Source: Myxococcus eversor (GTDB taxonomy: Bacteria; Myxococcota; Myxococcia; Myxococcales; Myxococcaceae). Taken from it: a stretch of 64,000 nucleotides of DNA. Positions 33,367 to 41,983 of the stretch are shown in pieces. How positions within the stretch are numbered: position 1 is the stretch's first letter; each line of letters begins with the position of its first letter. Under the pieces are notes generated by a model. The model made no database searches and was not told the DNA's origin. It worked only from the letters and a program-made list of their open reading frames with translations. The stretch spans positions 124,001 through 188,000 of the forward strand of contig NZ_JAAIXY010000012.1 in assembly GCF_010894455.1 (NCBI RefSeq). Direction: 5' to 3'. The translations under genes and the position numbers were made by a program.

Positions 33367-33855
33367 TCAGCGGAGCGCGCGCGTGAGGAGCACCGTCGCC
33401 GCGAGGCACGCCACCGTCCGCACGTGATTCCACGCCGTCCAGCCTGACGCGTAGCGAGCCCAGGCGACCGCGGCGTCGGCGCTGTCCGGGTTCAGCGTGG
33501 CCAGCGCGTCATTGCGCGGCACGTTGAACGCCGCCGTCACCGCGAAGCCCCCGAGGAGGAAGGCCGCCCCTCCCAGGACTCGCGCGAAAGAGACGGGCTC
33601 TCTCCAGGTGCCGACGGACAGCACCACCAGCCCCGCGCAGGCCAGCGCGGTGCCGATGAACGCCGCGATGAACAGGCCCGATACCGCCGAGACGTTGATC
33701 GCCTGCATCGCGGCGATGCCTCGCGCGGCGGGCAGCTTCGTCAGGCCGCTCATCACGAACGTCGAGAAGGCGAAGAACACGCCCGCCATCAGTCCGCAGC
33801 CCAGCACGGCCCCCCACGTCAGGACTCCCAGCACCGTCTCCATTGTCCGTCCCAT
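33367..33855 (-). CDS. DUF1772 (anthrone oxygenase-like) membrane protein
   Basis: 162 residues with four hydrophobic segments (about 8-30, 52-75, 85-108, 140-158). The FNVPRNDAL segment and the overall length match DUF1772. It begins 6 bases after the NmrA-type gene stop and probably is the second gene of that operon. DUF1772 proteins include fungal anthrone oxygenases; most bacterial members are uncharacterised and accompany NmrA or SDR genes. The amidase gene converges with only 4 bases between the stops. Confidence 0.85.
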   Translation of the reverse strand: MGRTMETVLGVLTWGAVLGCGLMAGVFFAFSTFVMSGLTKLPAARGIAAMQAINVSAVSGLFIAAFIGTALACAGLVVLSVGTWREPVSFARVLGGAAFLLGGFAVTAAFNVPRNDALATLNPDSADAAVAWARYASGWTAWNHVRTVACLAATVLLTRALR

Positions 33856-33861
33856 TTCCAG

Positions 33862-34749
33862 TCACCGCTCCGTGGCGGCGAGCGCGAGTTCGTCCACGAA
33901 ATCCTCGAACCGCGTCGGCGTCGTGTTGGCCCCGGTCCGTCCCTCTCGAGGGAGGACCCGTCCTTCGTTGAAGGCGCGCGTCATCTCGACATAGAGCCCG
34001 GCGAAGGTCTCGGACATTCCGGCCCGCATCATCGCCTGGGTCATCTCCGTCGGGGCGAGCTGGACGTACTCGAGTCCGGGCTTGCCCAGGCGGGCTCCGA
34101 GCAGGCGCGTGGCCTCGCGATAGCTGAGGTCCCTGGGGCCCAGCAGCTCGCGGATGGCGAGGCCCTTCCAGTCCCGGCGCAGCAGCGCCTTCGCCGCGAC
34201 GTCCGCGATGTCGCGAGACGCAATCATGGGAATCGCGAGGTCCGCGTCCACGGCGTCCGCGTTGACGCCTTGATGCGCGATGACGTGGAGCGCGTCGAAG
34301 AAGTTCTCGAAGAAGGACACCGGGCGCAGCAGCAGCACATTCGTGTCCTTCAGCGTCTTCAGCCGCTCCTCCTGGGCGTGCAGCGTGGCGAGCAGCCCCG
34401 TGCCCGACGGTTGCTCCGCGCCCAGGCTGCTGAGCGCGACGACGTGGCGCACGCCGCTGTCCTGGAGGGCCTGGATGATGGCCTCGCCCTTGCTCCGCTG
34501 GTCCGCGTGGTAGTCCGGCGACTCGCGGTCCGCGGGCAGCAGGGTGTAGACGGCGTCGGCGCCGCGAAACGCCTTCGCCAGGAACGCGGCGTCGCTCGGG
34601 TCTCCCACGAACACCTCCGCGCCGCGTGCGCGGAGCTCCGCGAGTCTGTCCTCGGAGCGGCCCAGCGCCCGGACCTCCTGCCCGGCCGACAGCAGCAGCT
34701 CCACCACCTTCTTGCCCGTGTTCCCCGTCGCTCCCATCACCGTCAACAT
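33862..34749 (-). CDS. NmrA-family NAD(P)-binding protein
   Basis: 295 residues from the ATG at 34749 (GGAG five bases upstream). An atypical SDR Rossmann fold: LTVMGATGNTGKKVVELLL, VRALGRSEDRL, VFVGDPSD, VVALSSLGAEQ, and an NmrA C-terminal lobe. It lacks the YxxxK pair of classical SDRs at the usual place, as NmrA-type proteins do. Roles include redox sensing and quinone reduction. It is divergent from the AraC regulator and upstream of DUF1772. Confidence 0.9.
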   Translation of the reverse strand: MLTVMGATGNTGKKVVELLLSAGQEVRALGRSEDRLAELRARGAEVFVGDPSDAAFLAKAFRGADAVYTLLPADRESPDYHADQRSKGEAIIQALQDSGVRHVVALSSLGAEQPSGTGLLATLHAQEERLKTLKDTNVLLLRPVSFFENFFDALHVIAHQGVNADAVDADLAIPMIASRDIADVAAKALLRRDWKGLAIRELLGPRDLSYREATRLLGARLGKPGLEYVQLAPTEMTQAMMRAGMSETFAGLYVEMTRAFNEGRVLPREGRTGANTTPTRFEDFVDELALAATER

Positions 34750-34805
34750 GTGTTCTCCATGGGGCCTGGGCCCCGGCGGCATTGGCTTGCCTGAAATCCA
34801 ATATC

Positions 34806-34826
34806 GAGAGTTGGAGCGAGACTCTC
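34806..34826. promoter_or_regulatory. Inverted repeat in the NmrA/AraC divergent promoter
   Basis: GAGAGT (34806-34811) and ACTCTC (34821-34826) flank 9 bases in the 157-bp gap between the divergent genes. It is a likely site for a regulator, perhaps the neighbouring AraC protein. Confidence 0.4.
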
Positions 34827-34906
34827 AATGATGAGGAGTCGCTGGTTCATGCTCGTTCGTCCAGGAGTGGCTGGACGAAGGGGAGGGTGGCGCGGATACT
34901 GGGGGC

Positions 34907-35881
34907 ATGACGGACCTGATGCCTCCGGTGGACTCGCTCGGCGAGGCACTGCACTTCCTGCGGATGAGCGGCACGTTCTATTGCCGCTCGGAGCTGACGG
35001 CGCCGTGGGGGCTGGCGCTTCCGGTGATGAAGGGCAGCCTGATGTTCCATGTGGTGACGTCGGGGCAGTGCTGGCTGGAGGTCGACGGCGCGGAGGACCA
35101 GTTGCTCCAACCGGGCACGTTCGCGCTGGTGCCGCATGGTGAGGGGCATCGCTTGTCGAGCGAGCGCGGTGGCCCCACGCGCAAGCTCGAGGAGCTTCCC
35201 GAGGAGCTCGTGAGCGAGCGCTACTCCGTCCTCCGTCACGGTGGCGGAGGGGCTCCCACGACGCTCATCTGTGGCGCGGTGCGGCTGGACCATCCGGCGG
35301 CCCAGCACCTGGTCTCCCTGTTGCCGAGCCTCATCCGCGTGGAGCCCTCCGGCTCACCGCGCATGGACTGGCTCCAGAGCACGCTGCGCTTCATGGCCGC
35401 CGAGGCGAAGGAGCTGCGGCCTGGAGGCGAAACGGTCATCACCCGACTGGCGGATGTGTTGGTGGTGCAGGCGCTCCGGGAGTGGATGGCGCAGGACTCC
35501 AGCGCGCACACGGGCTGGCTGGGAGCGCTTCAAGACGCCGAGCTGGGGCGCGCGCTCGCACTCATCCACCGCGAGCCGACGAAGCCGTGGACGGTGGCCT
35601 CGCTCGCCGCGCGGGTCGCGATGTCCCGCTCCGCGTTCTCCGCGCGCTTCACCCGGCAGGTGGGCGAGCCGCCGATGCACTACCTCGCGCGGTGGAGGAT
35701 GTACGTCGCGCATACCGCGTTGAAGGAGGAGCGTCCCGGGCTGGGCGAGCTGGCGGCGCGCATGGGCTACCAATCCGAGGCGGCCTTCAGTCGCGCGTTC
35801 AAGCGCTTCATGGGCGTGTCACCCGGAGCGGTGCGAAGAGGCGAGGCGAAGTCACCCACCTCCCTGGCCGCGTCCGCGTGA
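34907..35881 (+). CDS. AraC-family regulator with N-terminal cupin
   Basis: 324 residues. The N-terminal cupin (about 15-110) has GALxxPVMKGSLMFHVV and LQPGTFALVPHGEGHRL, the AraC_binding_2/cupin_6 style. The C-terminal double helix-turn-helix (about 215-310) has WTVASLAARVAMSRSAFSAR and GELAARMGYQSEAAFSRAFK, closing FMGVSPGAVRRG. It is divergent from the NmrA-DUF1772 operon and probably controls it. Such cupin_6 AraC proteins often control small oxidoreductases that act on electrophiles or aromatic compounds. Confidence 0.92.
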   Translation: MTDLMPPVDSLGEALHFLRMSGTFYCRSELTAPWGLALPVMKGSLMFHVVTSGQCWLEVDGAEDQLLQPGTFALVPHGEGHRLSSERGGPTRKLEELPEELVSERYSVLRHGGGGAPTTLICGAVRLDHPAAQHLVSLLPSLIRVEPSGSPRMDWLQSTLRFMAAEAKELRPGGETVITRLADVLVVQALREWMAQDSSAHTGWLGALQDAELGRALALIHREPTKPWTVASLAARVAMSRSAFSARFTRQVGEPPMHYLARWRMYVAHTALKEERPGLGELAARMGYQSEAAFSRAFKRFMGVSPGAVRRGEAKSPTSLAASA

Positions 35882-35934
35882 CGTCGCGGGGCCCGGGGCA
35901 GCGCGGCACGGCCACTTCAGGCATTCTGCCGGGC

Positions 35935-36921
35935 ATGGGACAGCCTCCTCCATTTCGGACGTACGCGAAGATGCCCGCGGCGGGCGAGCCGAAGTCAGTA
36001 CCGAGTCCCGGTGGCCCGTGGATCGCACTGGAGAAGGTCCATGGCGCGCAGCTCGTCATCGCCGTGCGCGCGGGACAGGCGTGGTTCGGCAAGCGCAAGG
36101 CGTGGCTGACCGAGGAGGAGTCCTTCTTCGGCTGGCAGCTCGTGCGAGCGCAACTGGGCTACGCGGCCGAGCGAATGGCCAAGGCGCTGGGGACGACAAC
36201 CCACACGGTGTACTTCTATGGGGAGCTCTTCGGCGGGCACTATCCGCATCCCGAGGTGCCGCCCGTGCCGGGCCTGTCCGCGGTGCAGACGGGTATCTGG
36301 TATGCGCCGGACCTGCGCTGGTCTCCGTTCGACGTCCTGCTCGTGCGTGATGACGAAGACGAGGGCAGCTTGCTGGCCCACCCGGAGCTGGAGGCCGTGG
36401 CAAGGGAGGCAGGGCTGATGACGCCTCCCGTGATTCGGCGAGGCACTCGCGGAGACATGGACAGCGTCCCCACGAGGTATCCGACGCGGGTCCCCGGCCT
36501 GTTGGGGTTGCCTCCCATCTCCGACAACGTGGCGGAGGGGCTGGTCATCAAGAGCGAGCTGCGCGCCCCTCCCAGTTCGCGTGCCTCCGTCAAACGGAAG
36601 ATCGACGAGTTCAACGAGGGCCGCTTCGACGAGAGCGAGGCGTGGAGTCCCCACCAGGCCCTCTCGGTGGAGGCGCTCGCGGACTGGTCCGCGCGACTGG
36701 TCAACCCCGCGCGAATCGCCAGCGCGATGTCCAAGGTCGGACGAGACCCGGTCGAAACCCTGCTCGACGAAGTGGTCCTCGACGTGCGCGTGGATCTGGA
36801 GCAGGCGTTTCCGCTCGCCTGTCGCTCGCTCGATGCCACGGCGGAGGACTTCCTGTCGGCGCGGATTCGCGAGCGGGCCCTGGTGCTCATCCGGGCCGCG
36901 CTCGCGCCCCTCGCGCGGTGA
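35935..36921 (+). CDS. T4 Rnl2-family RNA ligase
   Basis: 328 residues, the length of T4 Rnl2. The nucleotidyltransferase motifs are in order: motif I ALEKVHGAQL with the adenylated K34 (Rnl2 has EKIHG at K35), a Lys-rich KRKAW, motif III-like VYFYGELFGG, motif IIIa near WSPFDVLL, motif IV EGLVIKSE, and motif V VKRKIDEFNE. The C-terminal ~100 residues are helical. Rnl2 enzymes seal nicks in double-stranded RNA with ATP. No RNA kinase, RtcB or reverse transcriptase gene is beside it. The 35 last bases overlap the convergent propeller remnant. Confidence 0.88.
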   Translation: MGQPPPFRTYAKMPAAGEPKSVPSPGGPWIALEKVHGAQLVIAVRAGQAWFGKRKAWLTEEESFFGWQLVRAQLGYAAERMAKALGTTTHTVYFYGELFGGHYPHPEVPPVPGLSAVQTGIWYAPDLRWSPFDVLLVRDDEDEGSLLAHPELEAVAREAGLMTPPVIRRGTRGDMDSVPTRYPTRVPGLLGLPPISDNVAEGLVIKSELRAPPSSRASVKRKIDEFNEGRFDESEAWSPHQALSVEALADWSARLVNPARIASAMSKVGRDPVETLLDEVVLDVRVDLEQAFPLACRSLDATAEDFLSARIRERALVLIRAALAPLAR

Positions 36922-37750
36922 GGAGGGCTGGCCCTACGGACAGGGGGCCACGGGAGTCGCCTTCCAGAGCTGTCCTGAGACGAGCGCCGACCTGGCGAGG
37001 ATCGGGCACCAGCCGGACGATGTCTTTCAATTGCGCTGTCAGCAGGGTGATGGCCTTGTCCGTCGCGGCCCTGTTTCCACTCGTCAGGCGGGTGTCGACG
37101 TTCACCGTCCAGCCCTCCAGGGCCAGCGTCTGGTCGCGTGGCGTGTCGAACCGCTCGCCGACGTCGCCAGTGAAGGGGCGGGTGCTGCTGAAGTAGAGCC
37201 ACTTCCCGTCGGGGGACACGCTGTGGTTGTAGTCGCTGGCACGCGAGTTCACTCCTTCGCAGAGGCGTCGAGCGGGCTCCCAGGTGCCATTCACCCTGCG
37301 ACTGAGGAAGAGGTCGTAGCCACCCAGCCCTTCCGGGCGGCGCAGGGCGCTGAAGAGGAGGCAGCTCTCGTCCGGGGCAATCCAGGGCTCCAGCTCATGG
37401 GCCGTCGTGTTGATGGCCGCGCCCAGGTTCTCCGGCGGTTGGTATGCGCCGTCGACCCAGCGGGAGACCCAGAGGTCACTGCCGCCGAGGGTGCCCGAGC
37501 GCTCGCCGCCGAAGTAGAGGTTGCCGTTGGCGGCGACCGCGGGTGACCACTCGTCGAGGTTTGCGTCATTGACGGGAGAGGGGAGGCGTCGCGCGTCTCC
37601 CCATTCTCCGTCCGCGCCCAGCGAGGCGGCCCAGATGTCATACGACGCGCGGGCGCCGGACTCATCGGGGAGTGGACGATTGGAGATGAAGTACACGGTT
37701 CGCCCGTCCGGCGACAGATGGGGATCCGCGTTGCTCCACTCGGAGGGCAT
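36887..37750 (-). pseudogene. Truncated PD40 (TolB-like) beta-propeller protein
   Basis: About 288 codons from the first good ATG at 37750. It starts in the middle of a propeller (WSNADPHLSPDGRTVYFISN) and has four or five PD40 blades (EWSPAVAANGNLYFGGE, LEPWIAPDESCLLFSA, DYNHSVSPDGKWLYFSST). It then enters a different domain (LEGWTVNVDTRLTSGN, LTAQLKDIVRLVPDP) that is cut off and ends in Arg/Pro-rich residues over the RNA ligase 3' end. No signal peptide or first blades are present. Both ends seem lost, so a remnant is likely. A short live protein cannot be ruled out. Confidence 0.5.
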
Positions 37751-37816
37751 GGCGCGAAACTTTGGGAATGTTGCGCTGGGGTCTGCTACTCCGAGGATTC
37801 TCCCCGAGGAGCCTTG

Positions 37817-38881
37817 GTGAACCGAGTCCGTGCCCTGGATGAGTGGGTGTCCCGTCTTTCCTCCGCTGCCCCGAAGGACATGGCGCACGCGCTCGAGGTG
37901 CTGGGGGACGCGCTCTGCGCGGACGATGTGGCGGTCCGGGAGCACGCGGCGGAGCTGCTGGTGAAGGAGCTGGCGCGCGCGGATTCGGCCGGGCATGGCC
38001 CCATCCTCCGCCTGCTCCAGACGTCCTGGTGGCCGCCGCAGGAGCGGCTCGCCCGGCCCGCGCTGGATGCGGTGCTGACGGCGGTGGCGGGGATGAGCTC
38101 CGAGGCTCCCGAAGTGGACGAGGCGGCGCTGCTCGTCTCGAACCTCTACCGTGCGCACCCGCTGCCGCTGGGCATGCTGGAGGAGGCCCTGGGCCACGAG
38201 AAGGCCTCGGTCCGTCGAGTCGCAGCCGGGGCCGTGGGCCGTGTGGGCAAGGCGGCGGTGTCGCTGCTTCCCCGGCTGCTCACGATGCTGGACGACGCGG
38301 AGCCCGTGGTGGGAGCGGCGCTGGAGTCCCTGGGCTCATTGGCGTCCGCCGCGCCGGAGCTGGCCCTGCCCGCGTTGTTCGACCAGGTGGGACGTGCGGA
38401 AGGTACGCGGCAGTACCTGGCGCTGATGTCGCTCCGGAGTCTGCTGGAAGAGGGGCGCCACGAGGGAAAGCCCGCGCCGGAGCTGGCGTCCCTGGAGCCC
38501 GTTCTGTTGAAGACGGCCGAGGACCCCCTGCCTCCTGTTCGCCTGGAGGCGGTGTCCCTGTTGGGGCTGGGGCGCCTGTCCTCGCTGTCCACCGTGGCCA
38601 CGCTGCGCCAGCGCCTCAAGGATGAGAGCCCCGCGGTGGCCGCCTGTGCCGCCGTGGCCTTGCTGCGCGTCGGGGCACCGCCCCAGGAGGCCGCTTCGCT
38701 CCTGGCCGCTCAGCTGGCGGCGCCCGAGCAATCGGAGAAGGTGGGTGCCGCGCTCAGCGCGCTGGAGGGCGTGGAGCCCGCCACGCTCGGTCGCATCCGG
38801 GAGACACTGGAGGCGGCGGCACGAAGCGCGACGGGGCTCGTGGGCGCGGCCCTCCGCGAGCTGCTCCCGCGTGGTGGCTGA
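37817..38881 (+). CDS. HEAT-repeat protein
   Basis: 354 residues from a GTG with GAGGAG five bases upstream. It is all helical with eight or so HEAT-like units: ALEVLGDALCADDVAVREHA, LGHEKASVRRVAAGAVGRVG, LDDAEPVVGAALESLGSL, EDPLPPVRLEAVSLLGLGRL and ESPAVAACAAVALLRVG. No signal peptide or catalytic motif is seen. A scaffold or phycobilin-lyase-like HEAT protein is the usual description; partner unknown. It is divergent from the propeller remnant. Confidence 0.8.
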   Translation: MNRVRALDEWVSRLSSAAPKDMAHALEVLGDALCADDVAVREHAAELLVKELARADSAGHGPILRLLQTSWWPPQERLARPALDAVLTAVAGMSSEAPEVDEAALLVSNLYRAHPLPLGMLEEALGHEKASVRRVAAGAVGRVGKAAVSLLPRLLTMLDDAEPVVGAALESLGSLASAAPELALPALFDQVGRAEGTRQYLALMSLRSLLEEGRHEGKPAPELASLEPVLLKTAEDPLPPVRLEAVSLLGLGRLSSLSTVATLRQRLKDESPAVAACAAVALLRVGAPPQEAASLLAAQLAAPEQSEKVGAALSALEGVEPATLGRIRETLEAAARSATGLVGAALRELLPRGG

Positions 38882-38929
38882 GTGCCCGTGCGCTGCCCAC
38901 GAGCAACACACGGCAATCAAATCAGCGGC

Positions 38930-39397
38930 TCAATCGCAGATGATAATCAGTGAGGTGATGGCTGTACAGTAGCGAGTCACCGTCACGGTGTTCGCAGGAT
39001 TATTGCCGCTCAGCAAGCGCGTCGTGATGGGATGGTTCACGCCCACCGTGAGCAAGGGCATATTGGTGGTGATGCTGGTGGTTGCACTTCCTCCCGTTGC
39101 AATCGGTCCCATTTCACAGGTCACGGCGTTTCCCGACACGGAGCAACCTGGGGTGCTGGTCGCGGGAGCCCAGCCCGTGGGAAACGTTGTCTCCAGTTGC
39201 AAGCTGGGGAGCGCATTGAGGCCACTCCAATGTATTTCAGCGACAGTGCTGAGTTGAGGAAATCCCAGGGCGCTCAAGACTGTCAGATTCGTGAGTGAGA
39301 GTTCAAGATCAAGAAGCTGTGCATGAGATCGCGTGGGCAGAAGGCAAATGACCACGAGGCTCCACAACACAAGGACGCGGGCCACGAAGTTTCGCAT
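38930..39397 (-). CDS. Small secreted hypothetical protein
   Basis: 155 residues with GGAGG ahead of the ATG. A signal peptide (about 1-26, ending SHA) leads to a Thr/Ser-rich beta domain. PGCSVSGNAVTCEMGPIATG resembles the Cys pair of DUF11-type beta repeats (CxxxGxxVTCxxGxL). Its base composition is AT-richer than the neighbours (about 39000-39300). It may be a surface or secreted single beta module. Confidence 0.7.
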   Translation of the reverse strand: MRNFVARVLVLWSLVVICLLPTRSHAQLLDLELSLTNLTVLSALGFPQLSTVAEIHWSGLNALPSLQLETTFPTGWAPATSTPGCSVSGNAVTCEMGPIATGGSATTSITTNMPLLTVGVNHPITTRLLSGNNPANTVTVTRYCTAITSLIIICD

Positions 39398-39758
39398 GAT
39401 GATCCTCCAGTGTCCGGTGCCGATGAATCACACCGTAGAGGGCCACTTCGCCCCCGCTTCGCACTGTAGGGATGCTGTGCAGGACCCGCTATGTCAGGGC
39501 ATGGATGTATCACGAACTCAACGCCACATGGCCTTCGAGGGTGATTCCCATCAACCCCGCAGTGAAGTCAGTCATGCGGGCGAGACAGTTCGCTTTGCAA
39601 GCTGGCGACACATGCGTCGGACTTGCCTCGCTGAAACACGCGCGTGCGATGCCCGGGTGCGTCGCGCCTCGGCGCAGCACCTGCCCAGTGAGGGCTGCTG
39701 CTTCACGGCGGGAGGACGTGTGAGCCTGCCTCCCGCCGCTGACCTCTTCAGACGGACT
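39398..39758. other. Intergenic stretch, no gene seen
   Basis: 361 bases between two minus-strand secreted proteins. It carries the upstream region of the 39397 gene and the tail of the next. Short open frames exist on both strands but lack ribosome sites and codon bias. Confidence 0.5.
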
Positions 39759-40355
39759 TCAGTTGCCGATGGTGACGGTCACCCGGACGGTGATGGTGGA
39801 CCCGTTCGGGCAACGAACGCGGACCGTCACGGTGATGGTGATCTTCCACGCCTGCACCTCGTCGATGGAGGTCTCGACCACCGTCCGGGGGAACGGCAGC
39901 GGCTTGGGGACCTCCAGCGAGTGGGTGTCGATGGTCGACGGCAGCCGGGCGACGACCTTTCCGTCCAGCGAGATGAACTCGGTGGTGCCCGGGTACGTCC
40001 CGACGGTGACATCGTCGCTCGCGGCGTGGGTCTTCAGCCGGTAGTAGCCGGCGGGGATGCCAGCGGCCGGGAAGTCCACGTAGGCGAAGGCCACGTCCGT
40101 GCCGTTGGGGAACTCGGTGGCGGGAACCTGCTCGAAGCCCGCGATGCTGGTGCCTACGATGGTGACGTTCTTGGACGTCGCCGAGACAATCTCCTCGACG
40201 TTGATGGGCACCTTGGCCGCGTTCGCGGCCTCGATCAGCGCCTTGCGCTCATCTCCGCTCGGCTGGGACTCAGGCGCTCCGGCCCAGGCGGCGGGCCCGG
40301 ACGTGAAGAGCACGGTGGCAACAACGGCAAACACACTCAAAAGACGGTTTCGCAA
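39759..40355 (-). CDS. Secreted hypothetical protein starting with TTG
   Basis: 198 residues from a TTG with GGAG six bases upstream; no ATG or GTG fits the signal peptide (LRNRLLSVFAVVATVLFTSG, cleaved after AWA). The mature part has a short helix (ERKALIEAANAAKVPINV), then beta strands (KNVTIVGTSIAGFEQVP, GTDVAFAYVDFPAAGIPAGY) and a last Thr/Val-rich ladder (KITITVTVRVRCPNGSTITV). The end looks like an amyloid-like or beta-solenoid edge. No family is recognised. Confidence 0.65.
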   Translation of the reverse strand: MRNRLLSVFAVVATVLFTSGPAAWAGAPESQPSGDERKALIEAANAAKVPINVEEIVSATSKNVTIVGTSIAGFEQVPATEFPNGTDVAFAYVDFPAAGIPAGYYRLKTHAASDDVTVGTYPGTTEFISLDGKVVARLPSTIDTHSLEVPKPLPFPRTVVETSIDEVQAWKITITVTVRVRCPNGSTITVRVTVTIGN

Positions 40356-40944
40356 GCACGACTCCAAGGAGTGACTACGGGGGAGGTGCCTCGGGAATGC
40401 AGCGGAGGTGCCAGTCCAGATGGCGCAGGAGAGGATGTGCAAAGCTTCAGGCCTACGCGAAGGCCCGTAGCCATCCGCGTCACGCACCCGGTGGCTGAGT
40501 GACGTCCGAGGTCACAGCCCGCCTTCCTGGACTTCTCACGTCAGGGGCGCCGTTCAGCCACCCCGCGGGCGTGTCGTTCCTTGGCTGTTCCGATGTCTCG
40601 CTGTCAGGCGCGCCAGAAGTCCGTCGGTCCGGGTGTTTCTTGCCATCGCATCACTGTTGCCACGCGGTTCACCCGATTCCCCGCTCGTCCGAGCCGCCAG
40701 CGGGCCTTCGACGCCAGGCGCGGGCCCTGGAAGGACGACCCGGGAGGCGAGAGCGCCGGGGTGAGCTCGCCCTGGCGCTGTGCGTCGCGAGCGATGACGC
40801 CTTGCGATGCTTACGACGCCATAAGTCAAGCTGGCAGTGCGGCATGACAGAACCATGACAAAGGCATGGAGTCGTCATGGACCTTTCGCCTACACCCCCG
40901 CAGTAGGTTGGCCGGACTCGCTGACCTGCAACGGGGCTTCTTGC
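40356..40944. other. Long non-coding stretch, no gene seen
   Basis: 589 bases between the TTG-started gene and the plus-strand gene at 40945. Frames on both strands (for example 40554-40856 minus) are Arg/Ala-rich, without ribosome sites. It holds the promoter of each neighbour. No hairpin or repeat stands out. Confidence 0.5.
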
Positions 40945-41388
40945 ATGCGTGTCATCTCTCCGGGCCTCCTCGTGGCGGCCGTGACGGAACTCTCGCTGTC
41001 GCGGAGCGCGAAGTTGGTTCGGCTCAAGGACGTCATCGCCTGGTGTGAGTGGAACGGCGTGGACTACGAAGGGCCTGGCGGCAAGCAGCAGGCGCTCTGG
41101 GACGCGGACCGCGAGGAAGCCGAGGGGCCGCGCCGCCTCCTCAAGTTCAAGAGTGGTGAGTGCAAGCAGTCCCGCGCGGGCTGGTCGCTCATCGCGCACG
41201 GCGACAAGGCGCGCGAGGCGGCGACGCAGCTCGGCTGGCGCGAGCAGTTGTGGGACGGAGAGAAGTGGGACTGGCTCGGCGGGAGCGCCCCTGTCGTGGC
41301 CCGGCGCCCCAACGCGAGCAGGGCGCGGGGCACCACCGAGTCGAACACCGCGCTCACCGTCGAGCAGCCACGCCTCCGGGTCGGCTGA
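40945..41388 (+). CDS. Hypothetical protein
   Basis: 147 residues from the ATG at 40945 (in-frame ATGs at 40837 and 40855 are possible). The central part is Trp-rich and polar: LVRLKDVIAWCEWNGVDYEG, LLKFKSGECKQSRAGWSLIA, WREQLWDGEKWDWLG. This is protein-like and not Arg-biased. The last 25 residues are low complexity. No signal peptide, membrane helix or family was recognised. Confidence 0.5.
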   Translation: MRVISPGLLVAAVTELSLSRSAKLVRLKDVIAWCEWNGVDYEGPGGKQQALWDADREEAEGPRRLLKFKSGECKQSRAGWSLIAHGDKAREAATQLGWREQLWDGEKWDWLGGSAPVVARRPNASRARGTTESNTALTVEQPRLRVG

Positions 41389-41441
41389 CCTCGACGTCGA
41401 GACAGGGGGGGCTGGCCTCGGGGTCGGCGCGTCCGTCGCCG

Positions 41442-41969
41442 CTATTTCACGCGCCTCCACTTCACCTCGCCGACGGCCCCCGTCCCACCCGTCGTCGGCG
41501 CGGGGACGCTGTACGTCAGTTCGTCGCCCGTCAGCGCGAAGGCGCGCCGCTGCTCCGTGCTCTCCCAGTTCGGGAACGAGGCATGGTCGATGCGGAAGGT
41601 GAGGGTGCGCTCCGCCTCGCTCACCGCGTACCGGCCGAAGTGCGAGTTGGTTCCTCGCACGGTGGCCTGGTTCTCCTCCGGCGTTCCCAGGTTCTTGTCG
41701 CTGGACGTGAACCGGGCGCGACCCCCGCGGAGGATCTGGAGGGAGTAGTGTCCCTGACCATCGAACATGAGCAGGCCCTGGGGCTCGGCACCATAGAGCC
41801 GCACCCGGCTTCCATCCGGGAGCACGTTGTCCACCAGGACGAGCGACCACGTCCCCACGAGTTGTTGCTGGAGTGACTTCTCCCGTGCGCTCGCCTCATG
41901 CGAGGGGAGGAGCACGGCCAGGAGCAGCAGGGACACGGCCGCGAGCGCGCGCGGAGGGAGTCGATTCAT
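41442..41969 (-). CDS. Lipocalin-like domain secreted protein
   Basis: 175 residues from the ATG at 41969, which gives a classical signal peptide (about 1-28, ending ASA). A GTG at 41987 that overlaps the SDR stop (GTGA) would add six residues and is possible. The mature protein has the lipocalin_5 opening LVGTWSLVLVDNVLPDGSRV and LYGAEPQGLLMFDGQGHYSL, then RGTNSHFGRYAVSE and LTFRIDHASFPNWEST. This family often accompanies SDR or NmrA genes. It is the second gene of the SDR operon. Confidence 0.85.
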   Translation of the reverse strand: MNRLPPRALAAVSLLLLAVLLPSHEASAREKSLQQQLVGTWSLVLVDNVLPDGSRVRLYGAEPQGLLMFDGQGHYSLQILRGGRARFTSSDKNLGTPEENQATVRGTNSHFGRYAVSEAERTLTFRIDHASFPNWESTEQRRAFALTGDELTYSVPAPTTGGTGAVGEVKWRRVK

Positions 41970-41983
41970 CGGAGGGCGCCCGC

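Noticed and set aside
35482..35934. N-terminal extension of the RNA ligase frame over the AraC gene
   Set aside because: The extension is a mirror or shifted reading of AraC; the ATG at 35935 gives the Rnl2 family length with K34 at the right place.
39333..40502. 389-codon open frame on the plus strand
   Set aside because: It covers two secreted-protein genes on the minus strand that have signal peptides and ribosome sites; the plus frame is Gly/Arg/Asp-rich mirror sequence.
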